A DNA stretch of 64,000 nt from Bacteroidales bacterium (GCA_017427985.1 JAFRRS010000008.1:52176-116175); one strand, 5' to 3'; shown: positions 34,008 through 42,982, numbered from the stretch's first letter. Notes: a model not told the origin generated them from the letters alone. Program-made: numbers and translations.

Positions 34008-34649
34008 TTAATTGTAGTACCAGTTATACCGATCAGATAATCTGTCTTTGTCATAATATAGGAAAAACGAACCTACAGGATATAAGTCAAGAACACCATT
34101 TGATGAATCGACAACATCCATTATAATGCTCGCATATTTGAGATTCCTTATACCATCTTCGGTAATTCTACCTTTATATATTATTCCTCTTTTCACTCTT
34201 ACATCATAAATGCCATAATCCATTTTTTTATTCTCTACATAATATACGGTAAAGTATGAATCATGACCCATCACATACACAGTATCCGTTTCTGTTTCGG
34301 TCTGTTCATAATGAATAAATGTCGCCACCTTATTATGCTGGTTTGCGAATTTCAAATACACATTTGGCTCATAAACATCCAACGGCCACGTAATAATATT
34401 GACGTTTGAGGTATCCCTCTTTTTGGGAGCGAACAGAAACTCGCCTTCTATCTTCGGCGGTTTGTCTCCTGTATAAATCTCACCGAATCTCTGCTCAAAA
34501 ACATCTCTCGCTTTCTTTGGAATGACTTTTACAATATCCTCAACATACTGTTCTTCACCCAAGAAAGTTAAAGTGGAATCATTATTCTTCGTGCAGCCCA
34601 CCATAAACAAAGCTGCCAACGACACAATAAATAAACTTATCTTTCTCAT
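34008..34649 (-). CDS. Cassette A: lipoprotein of unknown function
   Basis: This 213-residue lipoprotein has the lipobox MVGC (Cys19). The mature protein is soluble and beta-rich. It shares blocks with the cassette B copy: EEQYVEDIVKVIP near the start, FLFAPKK, QHNKVATFIH, TDTVYVMGHDSYFT, MDYGIYDVRVKRGIIY and a C-terminal DRYNWY. I do not recognise the family. Its conserved place between the repeat protein and the barrel suggests it helps present or attach the repeat protein at the outer membrane. Confidence 0.75.
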   Translation of the reverse strand: MRKISLFIVSLAALFMVGCTKNNDSTLTFLGEEQYVEDIVKVIPKKARDVFEQRFGEIYTGDKPPKIEGEFLFAPKKRDTSNVNIITWPLDVYEPNVYLKFANQHNKVATFIHYEQTETETDTVYVMGHDSYFTVYYVENKKMDYGIYDVRVKRGIIYKGRITEDGIRNLKYASIIMDVVDSSNGVLDLYPVGSFFLYYDKDRLSDRYNWYYN

Positions 34650-34659
34650 AACTCAAACG

Positions 34660-37422
34660 TTATCTGTCAATTACTACTTGTTTGTAAATATTACCGAGTT
34701 TCGTCTCCACGAGAACCAGATATGAGCCTCTTGGCAGATTGTCAACATCGATAAATACCTTGTTTTCATCGCTGTATTGTCCTTTCCAAACGGTCTGACC
34801 ATACAAGCTTATGATCTTAATGCCTGTTATCTCTTCCGATTCGACAACTATCTTATCTTTTGCAGGATTCGGATAAACATCGGCTTCAATCATCGTAACT
34901 TCTTCCACGTCATAGAAATGACCGTTAATTGTGATTTGTCTCTTATTATCAGGGCTACAAACATTCTCCGCAGCAACCTGAAGTATACATTCACCTGGTG
35001 TTGTCACATACAAAACACATTCATTTCCATGAGGTTCAACAACCCACTTGTCGCTTCCGATAATAGTCCATCTGTAATCGTTACAATGCTCGACAGGATC
35101 AATGACATATTCATATCGTCCTGTCTGCAAGTTCGTCGATGCGTAAGTCTCTTTGTAGCCTTGAATCTGGCTCGTTCCGAAATCAAACACAGGAATTATT
35201 GTAAGATTCAGCATCACAATACTGTCGCATCCATGAATTGAACTCAGATTCAAAGTATCGTTAACAACTCCGACTTCAGGGGTTATTATGCTGAATCCGT
35301 TCTCAACATAGCTCTCACCTTCACAGATTGATTCAACCAATCTGATGTTGTAAGTGTTGTAAACAGTAAGGCTCAAACGCACAATACTGTCGCAGCCATA
35401 CTGGTTCACAAGGTTCAAAACCTGATTGTGCACTCCTGGTGACGGATTATTCACTATAAAGCCGTGACCTATATAATCCTCGCCATAGCAGATATGCTCA
35501 GTGAACAGAGTGTCATTAACCGGATTGACTGTAAGTCTAAGATACACAGTACTGTCGCATCCGAAATGACTTTCAAGTGACAATGTGTCGAACAAAATAC
35601 CGACTTGCGGTCTCACAATATTGAATCCGTTCTGGACGTAGCTCTCACCATAGCACAATACTGGGTTCAAATAAGTGTCATGCACCGGATTGACTGTAAG
35701 ATTCAGATACACAATACTGTCACATCCATACTGGCTCTGCAGCAACAAGCTGTCACTATATGTGCCAACTGCCGGCTCTATATATTCAAATCCATTCTCG
35801 ATATAACTTTCCCCATAGCAAATGGATTCAACAAAATGCGTATTATAAACTGGCATTACCGTTAATCTCAACTTGACAACGCTGTCGCATTCGAATTGGC
35901 TTTGCAGGAACAAAGTATCTTTATAAACTCCCACTTCAAGAGAATCAAGATAGAATCCGTTTTGAGAATAAATCTCACCAAAACAGATTGTATCCAAAAT
36001 CAAAGTGTCATATACAGGATTCACCGACAATTGCAAGAGAATCGTGCTGTCACAATTGTACTGGTTTTGCAACACAAGAGTGTCGTAATGCAAGCCAACT
36101 GGCAGATCATCAAAATAGAATCCGTTCTGGTCATATATGTCACCGAAACAGATTGCATCTACAATCTGAGTTTCAAACACAGGATTCACCATCAGCTGCA
36201 GGCGCACAGTACTGTCGCATCCCAACTGCGTCTGTAACACCAATGAATCGCTATGTGGACCAACGGGCAGAGATTCAATATAGAATCCGTTTTTGGTATA
36301 TATATTACCATAGCAAATAGTATCAAAAATCAAAGTGTCAAACACAGGATTCACCGTAAGATCAAGATAGAACATCGTGCAACCGTCGGCGTTGCTCACC
36401 AAGACCGTGTCATAAACCTTTCCTACTTCAGGCTGCGGAATGAAAAACTCATTGTCAAGATAATCCTCGCCATAGCAAATCGAAGCCACAACAAGCGAGT
36501 CAATAATCGGATGCACGACAAGGTTAAGACGGAACGTACTGTCACAACCCTTTGTTGTCTCATATCTGATGTAGTCATGGTATTCACCTGGAGCCGGATG
36601 TAAATATGTGAAACCGTGCTCGGTGTAGTCAGCGCCGTAGCAAATAGACTCATTGTAAATTGTTTCATATTCAGGAAGAACAGTAAGAGTCAAATAGACC
36701 GTACTATCTCCTCCATATATATTTTTCAGTTTAAGACTGTCAATCATAGTGCCGGCAGGCTGTCCGTGAAGAATCACAAAACCTTCAAGCAGATAATCAA
36801 CGCCCTGGCAGACTGTATCAGTCAAATATGTTGCAGGCTCCGGCATAACATAAAGTTTAAGACTGACGAGACTATCACAGCCGTACATGCTCTGAAGTGC
36901 CTGTGATGCTGTGTGAATTCCTATTTTCGGTTGTAAGATATTGAAACCATTCTCTGTATAGTCGCCTCCAATAGTGATATATGCCGTAATCAAGGTGTCG
37001 TAAACAGGATAAACCATCAAATCAAGAACCACGATACTGTCACAACCACCCTGGCTTGTGAAAAACAAGGTGTCGTAATTCCAACCAACTGGAGGTGCGA
37101 TGACATTAAATCCATTATCCGTGTAATCTTCACCGTAACATATTGATTCCCAAAGCACTTTCTCGTAACCAGGATTAACTGTCAAATTAAGTACAACGAT
37201 ACTGTCACCACCATGAACATTGGTGTAAACAGCTGTGTCAACAAAATGACCGACCTCAGGTTGTATATAAACGAATGCATTATTTATATAATCTTCGCCA
37301 TGGCATATCGAAACATCGAGCACCTTATCAACGTCGCGATTGCCAGATTTTACTTGGGAAAAGACAGAATTACCAATGAGAATCAATAATATAGCTAATG
37401 AAATCTTATTTAAATATCTCAT
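34660..37422 (-). CDS. Cassette A: secreted 13-repeat protein with T9SS sorting domain
   Basis: This 920-residue exported protein has a signal peptide (ending near NSVFSQ). It contains 13 repeats of about 54-55 residues (about 37-745), each of the form C-[YF]-G-E-x-Y...NGF...P..G...GCDS-x-V-x-L-x-L-x-V. A conserved spacer follows (PVFDFGTSQIQGYKETYA), then a Trp/Cys-containing domain and a C-terminal type A T9SS sorting domain (YPNPAKDKIVVESEEITGIK to the end). Most repeats have two cysteines; repeats 1, 3, 4 and 6 deviate. T9SS cargo is secreted across the outer membrane and often anchored to A-LPS. The role may be adhesion or surface-fibre formation; this is inference. Confidence 0.88.
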   Translation of the reverse strand: MRYLNKISLAILLILIGNSVFSQVKSGNRDVDKVLDVSICHGEDYINNAFVYIQPEVGHFVDTAVYTNVHGGDSIVVLNLTVNPGYEKVLWESICYGEDYTDNGFNVIAPPVGWNYDTLFFTSQGGCDSIVVLDLMVYPVYDTLITAYITIGGDYTENGFNILQPKIGIHTASQALQSMYGCDSLVSLKLYVMPEPATYLTDTVCQGVDYLLEGFVILHGQPAGTMIDSLKLKNIYGGDSTVYLTLTVLPEYETIYNESICYGADYTEHGFTYLHPAPGEYHDYIRYETTKGCDSTFRLNLVVHPIIDSLVVASICYGEDYLDNEFFIPQPEVGKVYDTVLVSNADGCTMFYLDLTVNPVFDTLIFDTICYGNIYTKNGFYIESLPVGPHSDSLVLQTQLGCDSTVRLQLMVNPVFETQIVDAICFGDIYDQNGFYFDDLPVGLHYDTLVLQNQYNCDSTILLQLSVNPVYDTLILDTICFGEIYSQNGFYLDSLEVGVYKDTLFLQSQFECDSVVKLRLTVMPVYNTHFVESICYGESYIENGFEYIEPAVGTYSDSLLLQSQYGCDSIVYLNLTVNPVHDTYLNPVLCYGESYVQNGFNIVRPQVGILFDTLSLESHFGCDSTVYLRLTVNPVNDTLFTEHICYGEDYIGHGFIVNNPSPGVHNQVLNLVNQYGCDSIVRLSLTVYNTYNIRLVESICEGESYVENGFSIITPEVGVVNDTLNLSSIHGCDSIVMLNLTIIPVFDFGTSQIQGYKETYASTNLQTGRYEYVIDPVEHCNDYRWTIIGSDKWVVEPHGNECVLYVTTPGECILQVAAENVCSPDNKRQITINGHFYDVEEVTMIEADVYPNPAKDKIVVESEEITGIKIISLYGQTVWKGQYSDENKVFIDVDNLPRGSYLVLVETKLGNIYKQVVIDR
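35195..37314 (-). repeat. Coding tandem repeat, 13 units of about 162 bp
   Basis: Thirteen diverged units encode the two-cysteine repeats of the cassette A secreted protein. The recurring core encodes GCDS plus a beta strand. Units 7-9 and 10-11 look most alike, which suggests recent internal duplications. Confidence 0.85.
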
Positions 37423-37469
37423 AAATACAATATTTTAAACACACTTTATAGTCATTATAATAAATCCTG

Positions 37470-37477
37470 CAAATATA
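37470..37477 (-). promoter_or_regulatory. -7 box of cassette A
   Basis: TATATTTG on the minus strand, within the context ATGTCGTATATTTGCAG. It is almost identical to the cassette B context (ATGTCGTATTTTTGCAG), so the promoter was duplicated with the genes. Confidence 0.65.
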
Positions 37478-37527
37478 CGACATATTTAAATAAATATAAA
37501 ACAAAAAAGTAAAAAAAATAACAAAAA

Positions 37528-37567
37528 AAATCTTACAAATTATCGGTTACGACAACCTGTAAGATTT
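37528..37567 (-). terminator. Terminator of cassette B
   Basis: On the minus strand a 10-bp stem (AAATCTTACA / TGTAAGATTT) encloses an inner GGTT/AACC pairing and is followed by a T-run. It lies about 40 nt after the cassette B barrel gene and separates the two cassettes. A smaller hairpin (GAAGC/GCTTC, 37580-37595) lies between the stop and the terminator. Confidence 0.75.
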
Positions 37568-37608
37568 AATATGTATTTTGAAGCTCCGATGCTTCAATTA
37601 CGATGGAA

Positions 37609-38391
37609 TTACCAACTGCTAGATTTCCTGAAATTGCTGCATGAGCCTGTTTCACGATAGAATGGCATACCTATACTAATCATCACCTCCATGCCTCTGT
37701 TGTATCTATCACCTGATATGTTGTAGGCATTGGCATTTCCTGACACCGCAGATTCATTTTTCTCCATTCGTGAGTATGTGTCAAGTAATCCGTAATTGTA
37801 TCCTGCAGTCAACTTCACATAAAGTGCGGTCTTTGGCATATACACATCAAAGCGGAAACCCAATCCGAATAAAGCACTGATATCGTATTCCTTCATATTC
37901 GCACTTCCTATTTCTATCTCCTCGGTAGCATCCTGCGTTTTCTGGCTTATATATCCGCCCAACACATATCCGAAGTCAGGAGCAACAAAGGCAAAAGGCT
38001 TGAATGTTCTTGATATCTGCAGATAAAACTCTACTGGAACGCGGAAATCCACATACCTTGAATCTATCCTAAAGTCAACTGGTGTGTTTTTGGTTTCATA
38101 CGAATACATCGTGCCTCTTCCGACATACATAAGTTCCGGTGACACCGACAGCCAGCTCATTACCGGTATCTCAAGATACACTCCAAACGATGGCTTGATA
38201 GAATATGTCGGGTTAAGTTCTTTCAGATCACCTTCTGTATATTTCATCATGGCGTCGTTCACTCCAAACTTCACGCCCATCGACACCACTTTCGAAAGAT
38301 TGACTCGCCTGTCGTTTCCGATTCGCATCTGCGCCTTCAACAAACCGCCAGATATCATGCACAATACCAGCAATATTATTGTCTTTCTCAT
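37609..38391 (-). CDS. Cassette B: PorT-like outer-membrane barrel
   Basis: This 260-residue protein has a signal peptide (near GGLLKAQ) and a PorT-type beta-barrel. It is the close paralogue of the cassette A barrel: long identical blocks include AQMRIGNDRRVNLSK, SMGVKFGVNDA, IEIGSANMKEY, FGLGFRFDVYMP and MEVMISIGMPFYR. It lies 11 nt after the lipoprotein gene and is followed by a strong terminator, so cassette B is a closed unit. The proposed function is the same as for the A copy: an outer-membrane partner for the secreted repeat protein. Confidence 0.78.
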   Translation of the reverse strand: MRKTIILLVLCMISGGLLKAQMRIGNDRRVNLSKVVSMGVKFGVNDAMMKYTEGDLKELNPTYSIKPSFGVYLEIPVMSWLSVSPELMYVGRGTMYSYETKNTPVDFRIDSRYVDFRVPVEFYLQISRTFKPFAFVAPDFGYVLGGYISQKTQDATEEIEIGSANMKEYDISALFGLGFRFDVYMPKTALYVKLTAGYNYGLLDTYSRMEKNESAVSGNANAYNISGDRYNRGMEVMISIGMPFYRETGSCSNFRKSSSW

Positions 38392-38402
38392 CTCTTTTCT
38401 TT

Positions 38403-39044
38403 TTATTCTTTATACCAGTTATATCGCTCTGCCAGATTTTCTGCGGATCCATCCTCGTACATGAAGTATGTTCCTACAGGATATAAGTCGACCTCTCCTC
38501 CTGATTCATCTTCAATATCCATGATAACACTGGCATATTTCAAGTTCTTGATACCTGCATCAACCACTCTACCGCTGTAAATAATACCTCTTTTCATCTT
38601 CACCTCATACATGCCGTAGTCATACATCACATCCTCCACATAGTAAGCGGTAAAATAACTGTCACGTCCCATAACATAAATGGTGTCGGTTTTGGTCTCA
38701 ACTTCCTCGTTATGAATAAATGTCGCCACCCTGTTATGCTGGTCCATGAATTTCATGTAAACATTAGGTTCAACTGCGGTCAAGGGCCAAACACCTTCAA
38801 AATTGGTGTACTTTCTCACTTTCGGAGCAAATAGGTATTCCCCTTGAATGTTTGGCGGAACAGAACCCCTGTAAATACCAAATCTTTTGTTGAATTCCTT
38901 CACCATGTCCTCGGGAATCACTTTCAAAATATCCTCGACATATTCTTCCTCACCGAGAAGCACTATGGTGGTTTCATCATTCTTGGTACAGCTCATCATA
39001 GCCACACCTAATACAAGCATAAGGATTATTGCTCTTATTCTCAT
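38403..39044 (-). CDS. Cassette B: lipoprotein of unknown function
   Basis: This 213-residue lipoprotein has the lipobox MMSC (Cys19). It is the paralogue of the cassette A lipoprotein with the same block order (EEEYVEDILKVIPEDM, QHNRVATFIH, TDTIYVMGRDSYFTAYY, MYEVKMKRGIIY, DRYNWY-like end ERYNWYKE). I chose the ATG at 39044 (MRIRAIIL) because it gives exactly the same length as the A copy and is preceded by AAAGGA at a suitable distance. A start two codons upstream is possible. The repeat-protein gene ends 10 nt before this start. Confidence 0.75.
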   Translation of the reverse strand: MRIRAIILMLVLGVAMMSCTKNDETTIVLLGEEEYVEDILKVIPEDMVKEFNKRFGIYRGSVPPNIQGEYLFAPKVRKYTNFEGVWPLTAVEPNVYMKFMDQHNRVATFIHNEEVETKTDTIYVMGRDSYFTAYYVEDVMYDYGMYEVKMKRGIIYSGRVVDAGIKNLKYASVIMDIEDESGGEVDLYPVGTYFMYEDGSAENLAERYNWYKE

Positions 39045-39054
39045 AGCCATTCCT

Positions 39055-40809
39055 TTATTTTTCAACAATTATTTGTTTGTAGGCATTACCTTTCTTCGTT
39101 TCCACAAAGACGATGTGCATACCTGCCGGCAAATCGCTGACATCCAACACAACCTGTTCCTCGCTGTCATATTCAGCAACTTTTTCCATCTGTCCAAGCA
39201 AGCCTGTTATCTTAATGCCTGTTATCATCTCCGATTTCACCGTAATAGTGTTTTTGGTCGGGTTCGGGAACAGACTCGCCTCTATCATCGAGTTTTCATC
39301 CACACCGAAGAAAACACTTGTTATTCTTAATGTTTTAAACGTTGTGTCGCATCTGTTCCACGCACTGACTTTCAAATCATAGTTTCCTGCTGATGTCACA
39401 TATAATGTGCATTTTGTTCCATCAGGTACAACAACCCATTTATCATTGTCAACAACCTCCCAATGATATTCGTCGCAATACTCAATTGGACGGATTGAAT
39501 ACTCATATTTTCCTGTCTGGACATTTGTCATTGCATAGGTGTTTTGATACCCTTCTATCCTGCTGTCTCCGAAATCAAACACAGGGAGCACCTCAAGTGT
39601 CAGGTTAATAACACTGTCGCATCCATGAATTGACGGGAGAGTTATTGAAGTATTCAACGTACCGACTTCCGGATTTATGATATCAAAGCCATGCAGTTGG
39701 TAATTCTCACCATGGCAAATCGTATCATAAACAGGAGTCTCAAACAATTCATGAACTTTGAGTTTTATACTAACGATGCTGTCACATCCATAAATCGTAT
39801 TAAGGAATAATGTGTCGAAATGCTCGCCAACAGCTGGTCTTTCGAAATAGAAACCGTGACCGTTGAAGTTCTCACCATAGCAAATCTCTTCATTAAAATT
39901 CGTGTCATAATTAGGATTCACAGCCAAATCAAGATACAATATACTGTCACATCCGAGATAAGTGTTAAAGAATAAGGTGTCGAGATATGTACCTACAGCA
40001 GGCTGAATGATATTGAATCCGTTTTCTGTATAATCCTCACCATCGCACACTGAAGCGCTGATATAGATGTCAAACCTCGGATGGATTGTCAATGTGAGAT
40101 AAACCATACTGTCGCAGCCTTCAGCAGTGCTTGTCAACAACGAATCATAAATCACGCCAGCAGCGGGATTCTCAAAATTGAATCCATTAATAAGATAACT
40201 CTCGCCTTCACAAATAGTGTCGAACAACAATGAGTCGATGCCGGCATCATAAATGTTAAGTTCAAGAGTGATAATGCTATCGCATCCATACTGGTTCGGC
40301 ACTGTCTGCGTATACTGGAATGTTCCGATATCAGGTTTGGTGATGTTGAATCCATGCAACTGATAATCCTTACCATGACAAATAGTGTCATACAACAACG
40401 TGTCTGATAACGGATTGATAATCAGGGCAAGATAAACTGTACTGTCGCATCCAAGCTGGCTCTGCAAATACAATGTATCATTATATTCACCAACAGGAAT
40501 AGAATCCAACACGGTGCCCCCCCATTCATAGGGCTCACCAAAACAAATAGTGTCATTTATTGTAATATCGTATGTCGGGTTAACAGTCAGCTGAAGGTTT
40601 ACCACACTGTCCTCGGTGATTGGAATTGTATACTCCCAAATTCCAGCAGTATCAGGAGTTAAAGTCGTCGAGTTGATTAAATACGGATCGCCAAGACATA
40701 TCGTATCCAACAAATTATAAGTCACGGGATCTCTGTTAACGTTCTGACCATAGACTGGAAATGCAAGCAAAAGCAGCATAAAAATATGCAAAATTCTTTT
40801 CTTTATCAT
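39055..40809 (-). CDS. Cassette B: secreted 7-repeat protein with T9SS sorting domain
   Basis: This 584-residue exported protein has a signal peptide (LLLLAFPVYGQ). Seven two-cysteine repeats cover about residues 34-405 and are homologous to those of cassette A. The same spacer follows (PVFDFGDSRIEGYQNTYA), then the Trp/Cys domain and a T9SS sorting domain (LFPNPTKNTITVKSEMITGI to the end). The first repeat lacks its second cysteine (TEDS in place of GCDS), as in the A copy. I chose the Met of MIKKRILH because the longer frame adds 38 non-signal residues. Confidence 0.87.
   Translation of the reverse strand: MIKKRILHIFMLLLLAFPVYGQNVNRDPVTYNLLDTICLGDPYLINSTTLTPDTAGIWEYTIPITEDSVVNLQLTVNPTYDITINDTICFGEPYEWGGTVLDSIPVGEYNDTLYLQSQLGCDSTVYLALIINPLSDTLLYDTICHGKDYQLHGFNITKPDIGTFQYTQTVPNQYGCDSIITLELNIYDAGIDSLLFDTICEGESYLINGFNFENPAAGVIYDSLLTSTAEGCDSMVYLTLTIHPRFDIYISASVCDGEDYTENGFNIIQPAVGTYLDTLFFNTYLGCDSILYLDLAVNPNYDTNFNEEICYGENFNGHGFYFERPAVGEHFDTLFLNTIYGCDSIVSIKLKVHELFETPVYDTICHGENYQLHGFDIINPEVGTLNTSITLPSIHGCDSVINLTLEVLPVFDFGDSRIEGYQNTYAMTNVQTGKYEYSIRPIEYCDEYHWEVVDNDKWVVVPDGTKCTLYVTSAGNYDLKVSAWNRCDTTFKTLRITSVFFGVDENSMIEASLFPNPTKNTITVKSEMITGIKITGLLGQMEKVAEYDSEEQVVLDVSDLPAGMHIVFVETKKGNAYKQIIVEK
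39590..40710 (-). repeat. Coding tandem repeat, 7 units of about 160 bp
   Basis: Seven diverged units encode the two-cysteine repeats of the cassette B protein. They share the pattern of the 13-unit array in cassette A but differ in number, so unit count varies between the paralogues. Confidence 0.83.
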
Positions 40810-40854
40810 ATCTTTAAATAATCTCACTTTATTAAAAATCAATATGTTACAATC

Positions 40855-40895
40855 GGAAAGACTCTCATTCCAGAGCACTGTTATGAGATTTTCCC
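40855..40895 (-). promoter_or_regulatory. Structured hairpin in the 5' leader of cassette B
   Basis: On the minus strand three consecutive helices can stack: GGAAA/TTTCC, TCTCAT/ATGAGA and CAG/CTG, separated by small internal loops. The element lies in the roughly 95-nt leader between the -7 box and the first gene of cassette B. The cassette A leader is shorter and lacks it. A regulatory role is inference. Confidence 0.4.
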
Positions 40896-40909
40896 TATTT
40901 AACAATCTG

Positions 40910-40917
40910 CAAAAATA
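40910..40917 (-). promoter_or_regulatory. -7 box of cassette B
   Basis: TATTTTTG on the minus strand within ATGTCGTATTTTTGCAG, the same extended context as the cassette A promoter. Confidence 0.65.
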
Positions 40918-40980
40918 CGACATTTTTTGAAAAAAAGAAATTTTATATCAAAAAAAACTTCAAAATATTAAAAAAATATT

Positions 40981-40988
40981 TACTTTTG
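40981..40988 (+). promoter_or_regulatory. -7 box for recQ
   Basis: TACTTTTG lies 14 nt before the recQ ATG and matches TAnnTTTG. Confidence 0.6.
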
Positions 40989-41002
40989 CAAAAAGCGCGC
41001 AC

Positions 41003-42931
41003 ATGAGTGAACTTACACGGTCGGTTTTGGTAAAGTATTGGGGGTATCCTTCTTTCCGTCCAATGCAGGAAGACATTGTCGATTCTGTCATTGCCGGACG
41101 CGACACCCTCGCGCTTTTACCGACTGGAGGAGGCAAGTCGATATGCTTCCAGGTTCCCGCGATGGCGATGGACGGCGTGTGCATTGTAGTGACTCCGCTC
41201 ATCTCGCTCATGAAAGACCAGGTGCTTCATCTCAAAAGGATAAACATTGCGGCAGCAGCCATTTACTCAGGGATGCATCCGAGCGAGGTCGAGCTCGCAT
41301 ACAACAAGGCGGTCTTCGGAAACCTCAAGTTTCTTTATGTGTCACCCGAACGTCTCATGACCGACACTTTCATCGAGGCCATCAAAAAGATGAAAGTGTG
41401 CCTGCTTGCCATTGACGAGTCGCATTGCATCTCACAATGGGGCTATGATTTCCGTCCGCCCTACTTGAAGATTGCCGAGATACGACCATACATCCCAAGC
41501 ACGCCAGTGTTGGCACTTACTGCCACTGCAACACCAAACGTTGTTGACGACATACAATTCAGACTCGGCTTCAAGGAGAAAAACGTGTTCCAAACAAGCT
41601 ACGAGCGCAAAAACGTGACTTACAATGTCATAAAAACCGCTGACAAATACAACCTCATGTACCGTCTCTTCATGAAGATGGACAGAGGAAGCGGCATAGT
41701 TTACGTCCGCAGTCGCAAACGCACCAAGATTATTGCAGACTGGCTGCAATCAGTGGGTGTCAGCGCCACATATTATCATGCTGGCATCGATGCCAAGACT
41801 CGAGACGAAAGGCAGAAAACGTGGATGGACGGAAGGATTAAAGTCATTGTTGCGACCAACGCCTTTGGCATGGGCATCGACAAGCCTGACGTACGCGTGG
41901 TTGTGCACATGGACCTCCCTGACAGCCTCGAAGCGTATTTCCAAGAGGCAGGAAGAGCTGGCCGAGACCTGAAACCGTCCGAGGCGTTTCTGCTTGTTGC
42001 CGACACCGACATAAAACAACTCAAAGACAATTTACAGCAATCATATCCTGAATTAGACAAGATTAAGACCATTTACAACGCGGTTGGCAACTATCTTCAG
42101 ATACCAGTGGGCGCAGGAAAAGGGCAAAGCTATCCTTTCGACATGGAAGAATTCGCCAAAACATACGGTTTTTCACTAATTGAAGTGTTCAACTCATTGA
42201 AACTCATGGAAAGAGAAGGATTCTTTGTGTTGTCGGAAGCCATGAGCACACCTTCACAGCTTATGATCAAGGCAAACCGTGAAGACCTTTACCGTTTTCA
42301 GGTTGAATATGCTGAGTTCGACACCTTAATTAAATATCTGTTAAGAAACTATCCTGGAATTTTGTCAGACTTTGTGAAGATACGAGAAGAGCAGATAAGC
42401 CAAAAACTCGGCATTGATGTGACAAAAGTTGAAAGCACACTGAAAGAACTGGAGAAATATAACTTCCTCACCTACATACAACGAAGCGACAAGCCTCAGA
42501 TTCAATATCTTACAGAACATCAGGATACAAAACACTTTTCTTTGTCCGACGAGGTTTACAAAGACAGGAAAGAAGACGCCACCCGCCGTGTGCAGGCTGT
42601 AATTGACTTTGTCAACAACGATGACGAATGCCGCAGCGTTCAGCTTCTCCGGTATTTTGGCGAGAGAATCAAGACAAGGTGCGGGAAATGCGACGTGTGC
42701 AGCATACGCAACAAGATGAAAATCAACGACGAGGAATACAAAAACATCAGCGAGATAATTCTCGGCGAGTTAAAGAAACGCATCGTGCCTCTTTACGAGA
42801 CACCGTCATTGGCTAAAAACCACCTTGAAGAAAATGTCCTGGAGACTGTGCGCTGGATGCTCGACAACGGCGTCATTGAGCAGGACGAGAACGGGAACCT
42901 GAGAGAGAAGCGGCAAGGCTCGCTGTTCTAA
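41003..42931 (+). CDS. recQ: ATP-dependent DNA helicase RecQ (short form without HRDC)
   Basis: RecQ is a 3'-5' helicase in recombination and fork repair. The 642-residue protein shows motif 0 (YWGYPSFRPMQEDIV), Walker A (PTGGGKS, about 40), motif II with DESH where RecQ usually has DEAH, the aromatic-rich loop CISQWGYDFRPPY, and motif VI (QEAGRAGRD, about 315). It also has the RecQ-Ct zinc site (C...CGKCDVC, about 555-575) and a winged helix. No C-terminal HRDC domain follows, so it is shorter than E. coli-type RecQ processed with HRDC. A bidirectional terminator follows the stop. Confidence 0.92.
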   Translation: MSELTRSVLVKYWGYPSFRPMQEDIVDSVIAGRDTLALLPTGGGKSICFQVPAMAMDGVCIVVTPLISLMKDQVLHLKRINIAAAAIYSGMHPSEVELAYNKAVFGNLKFLYVSPERLMTDTFIEAIKKMKVCLLAIDESHCISQWGYDFRPPYLKIAEIRPYIPSTPVLALTATATPNVVDDIQFRLGFKEKNVFQTSYERKNVTYNVIKTADKYNLMYRLFMKMDRGSGIVYVRSRKRTKIIADWLQSVGVSATYYHAGIDAKTRDERQKTWMDGRIKVIVATNAFGMGIDKPDVRVVVHMDLPDSLEAYFQEAGRAGRDLKPSEAFLLVADTDIKQLKDNLQQSYPELDKIKTIYNAVGNYLQIPVGAGKGQSYPFDMEEFAKTYGFSLIEVFNSLKLMEREGFFVLSEAMSTPSQLMIKANREDLYRFQVEYAEFDTLIKYLLRNYPGILSDFVKIREEQISQKLGIDVTKVESTLKELEKYNFLTYIQRSDKPQIQYLTEHQDTKHFSLSDEVYKDRKEDATRRVQAVIDFVNNDDECRSVQLLRYFGERIKTRCGKCDVCSIRNKMKINDEEYKNISEIILGELKKRIVPLYETPSLAKNHLEENVLETVRWMLDNGVIEQDENGNLREKRQGSLF

Positions 42932-42937
42932 ACAAAA

Positions 42938-42959
42938 AAGGTCGCCTGATGGCGACCTT
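42938..42959. terminator. Bidirectional terminator between recQ and HU
   Basis: A perfect 9-bp stem (AAGGTCGCC / GGCGACCTT) with a TGAT loop. The A-run on its left gives a T-run on the minus strand, making it a good terminator for the HU gene; it can also stop recQ transcripts. Confidence 0.85.
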
Positions 42960-42982
42960 CTCAGTCAATAGAAATAACTCTA

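Noticed and set aside
35195..40710. Regular repeats of about 160 bp resembling a repeat array or CRISPR-like region
   Set aside because: The repeats are diverged, continuous and in frame within two large genes. There are no short identical repeats separated by unique spacers.
42628..42720. DESH in place of DEAH in RecQ as an inactivating change
   Set aside because: The essential Asp-Glu pair of motif II is intact and all other helicase motifs are present. The Ala-to-Ser change is conservative.
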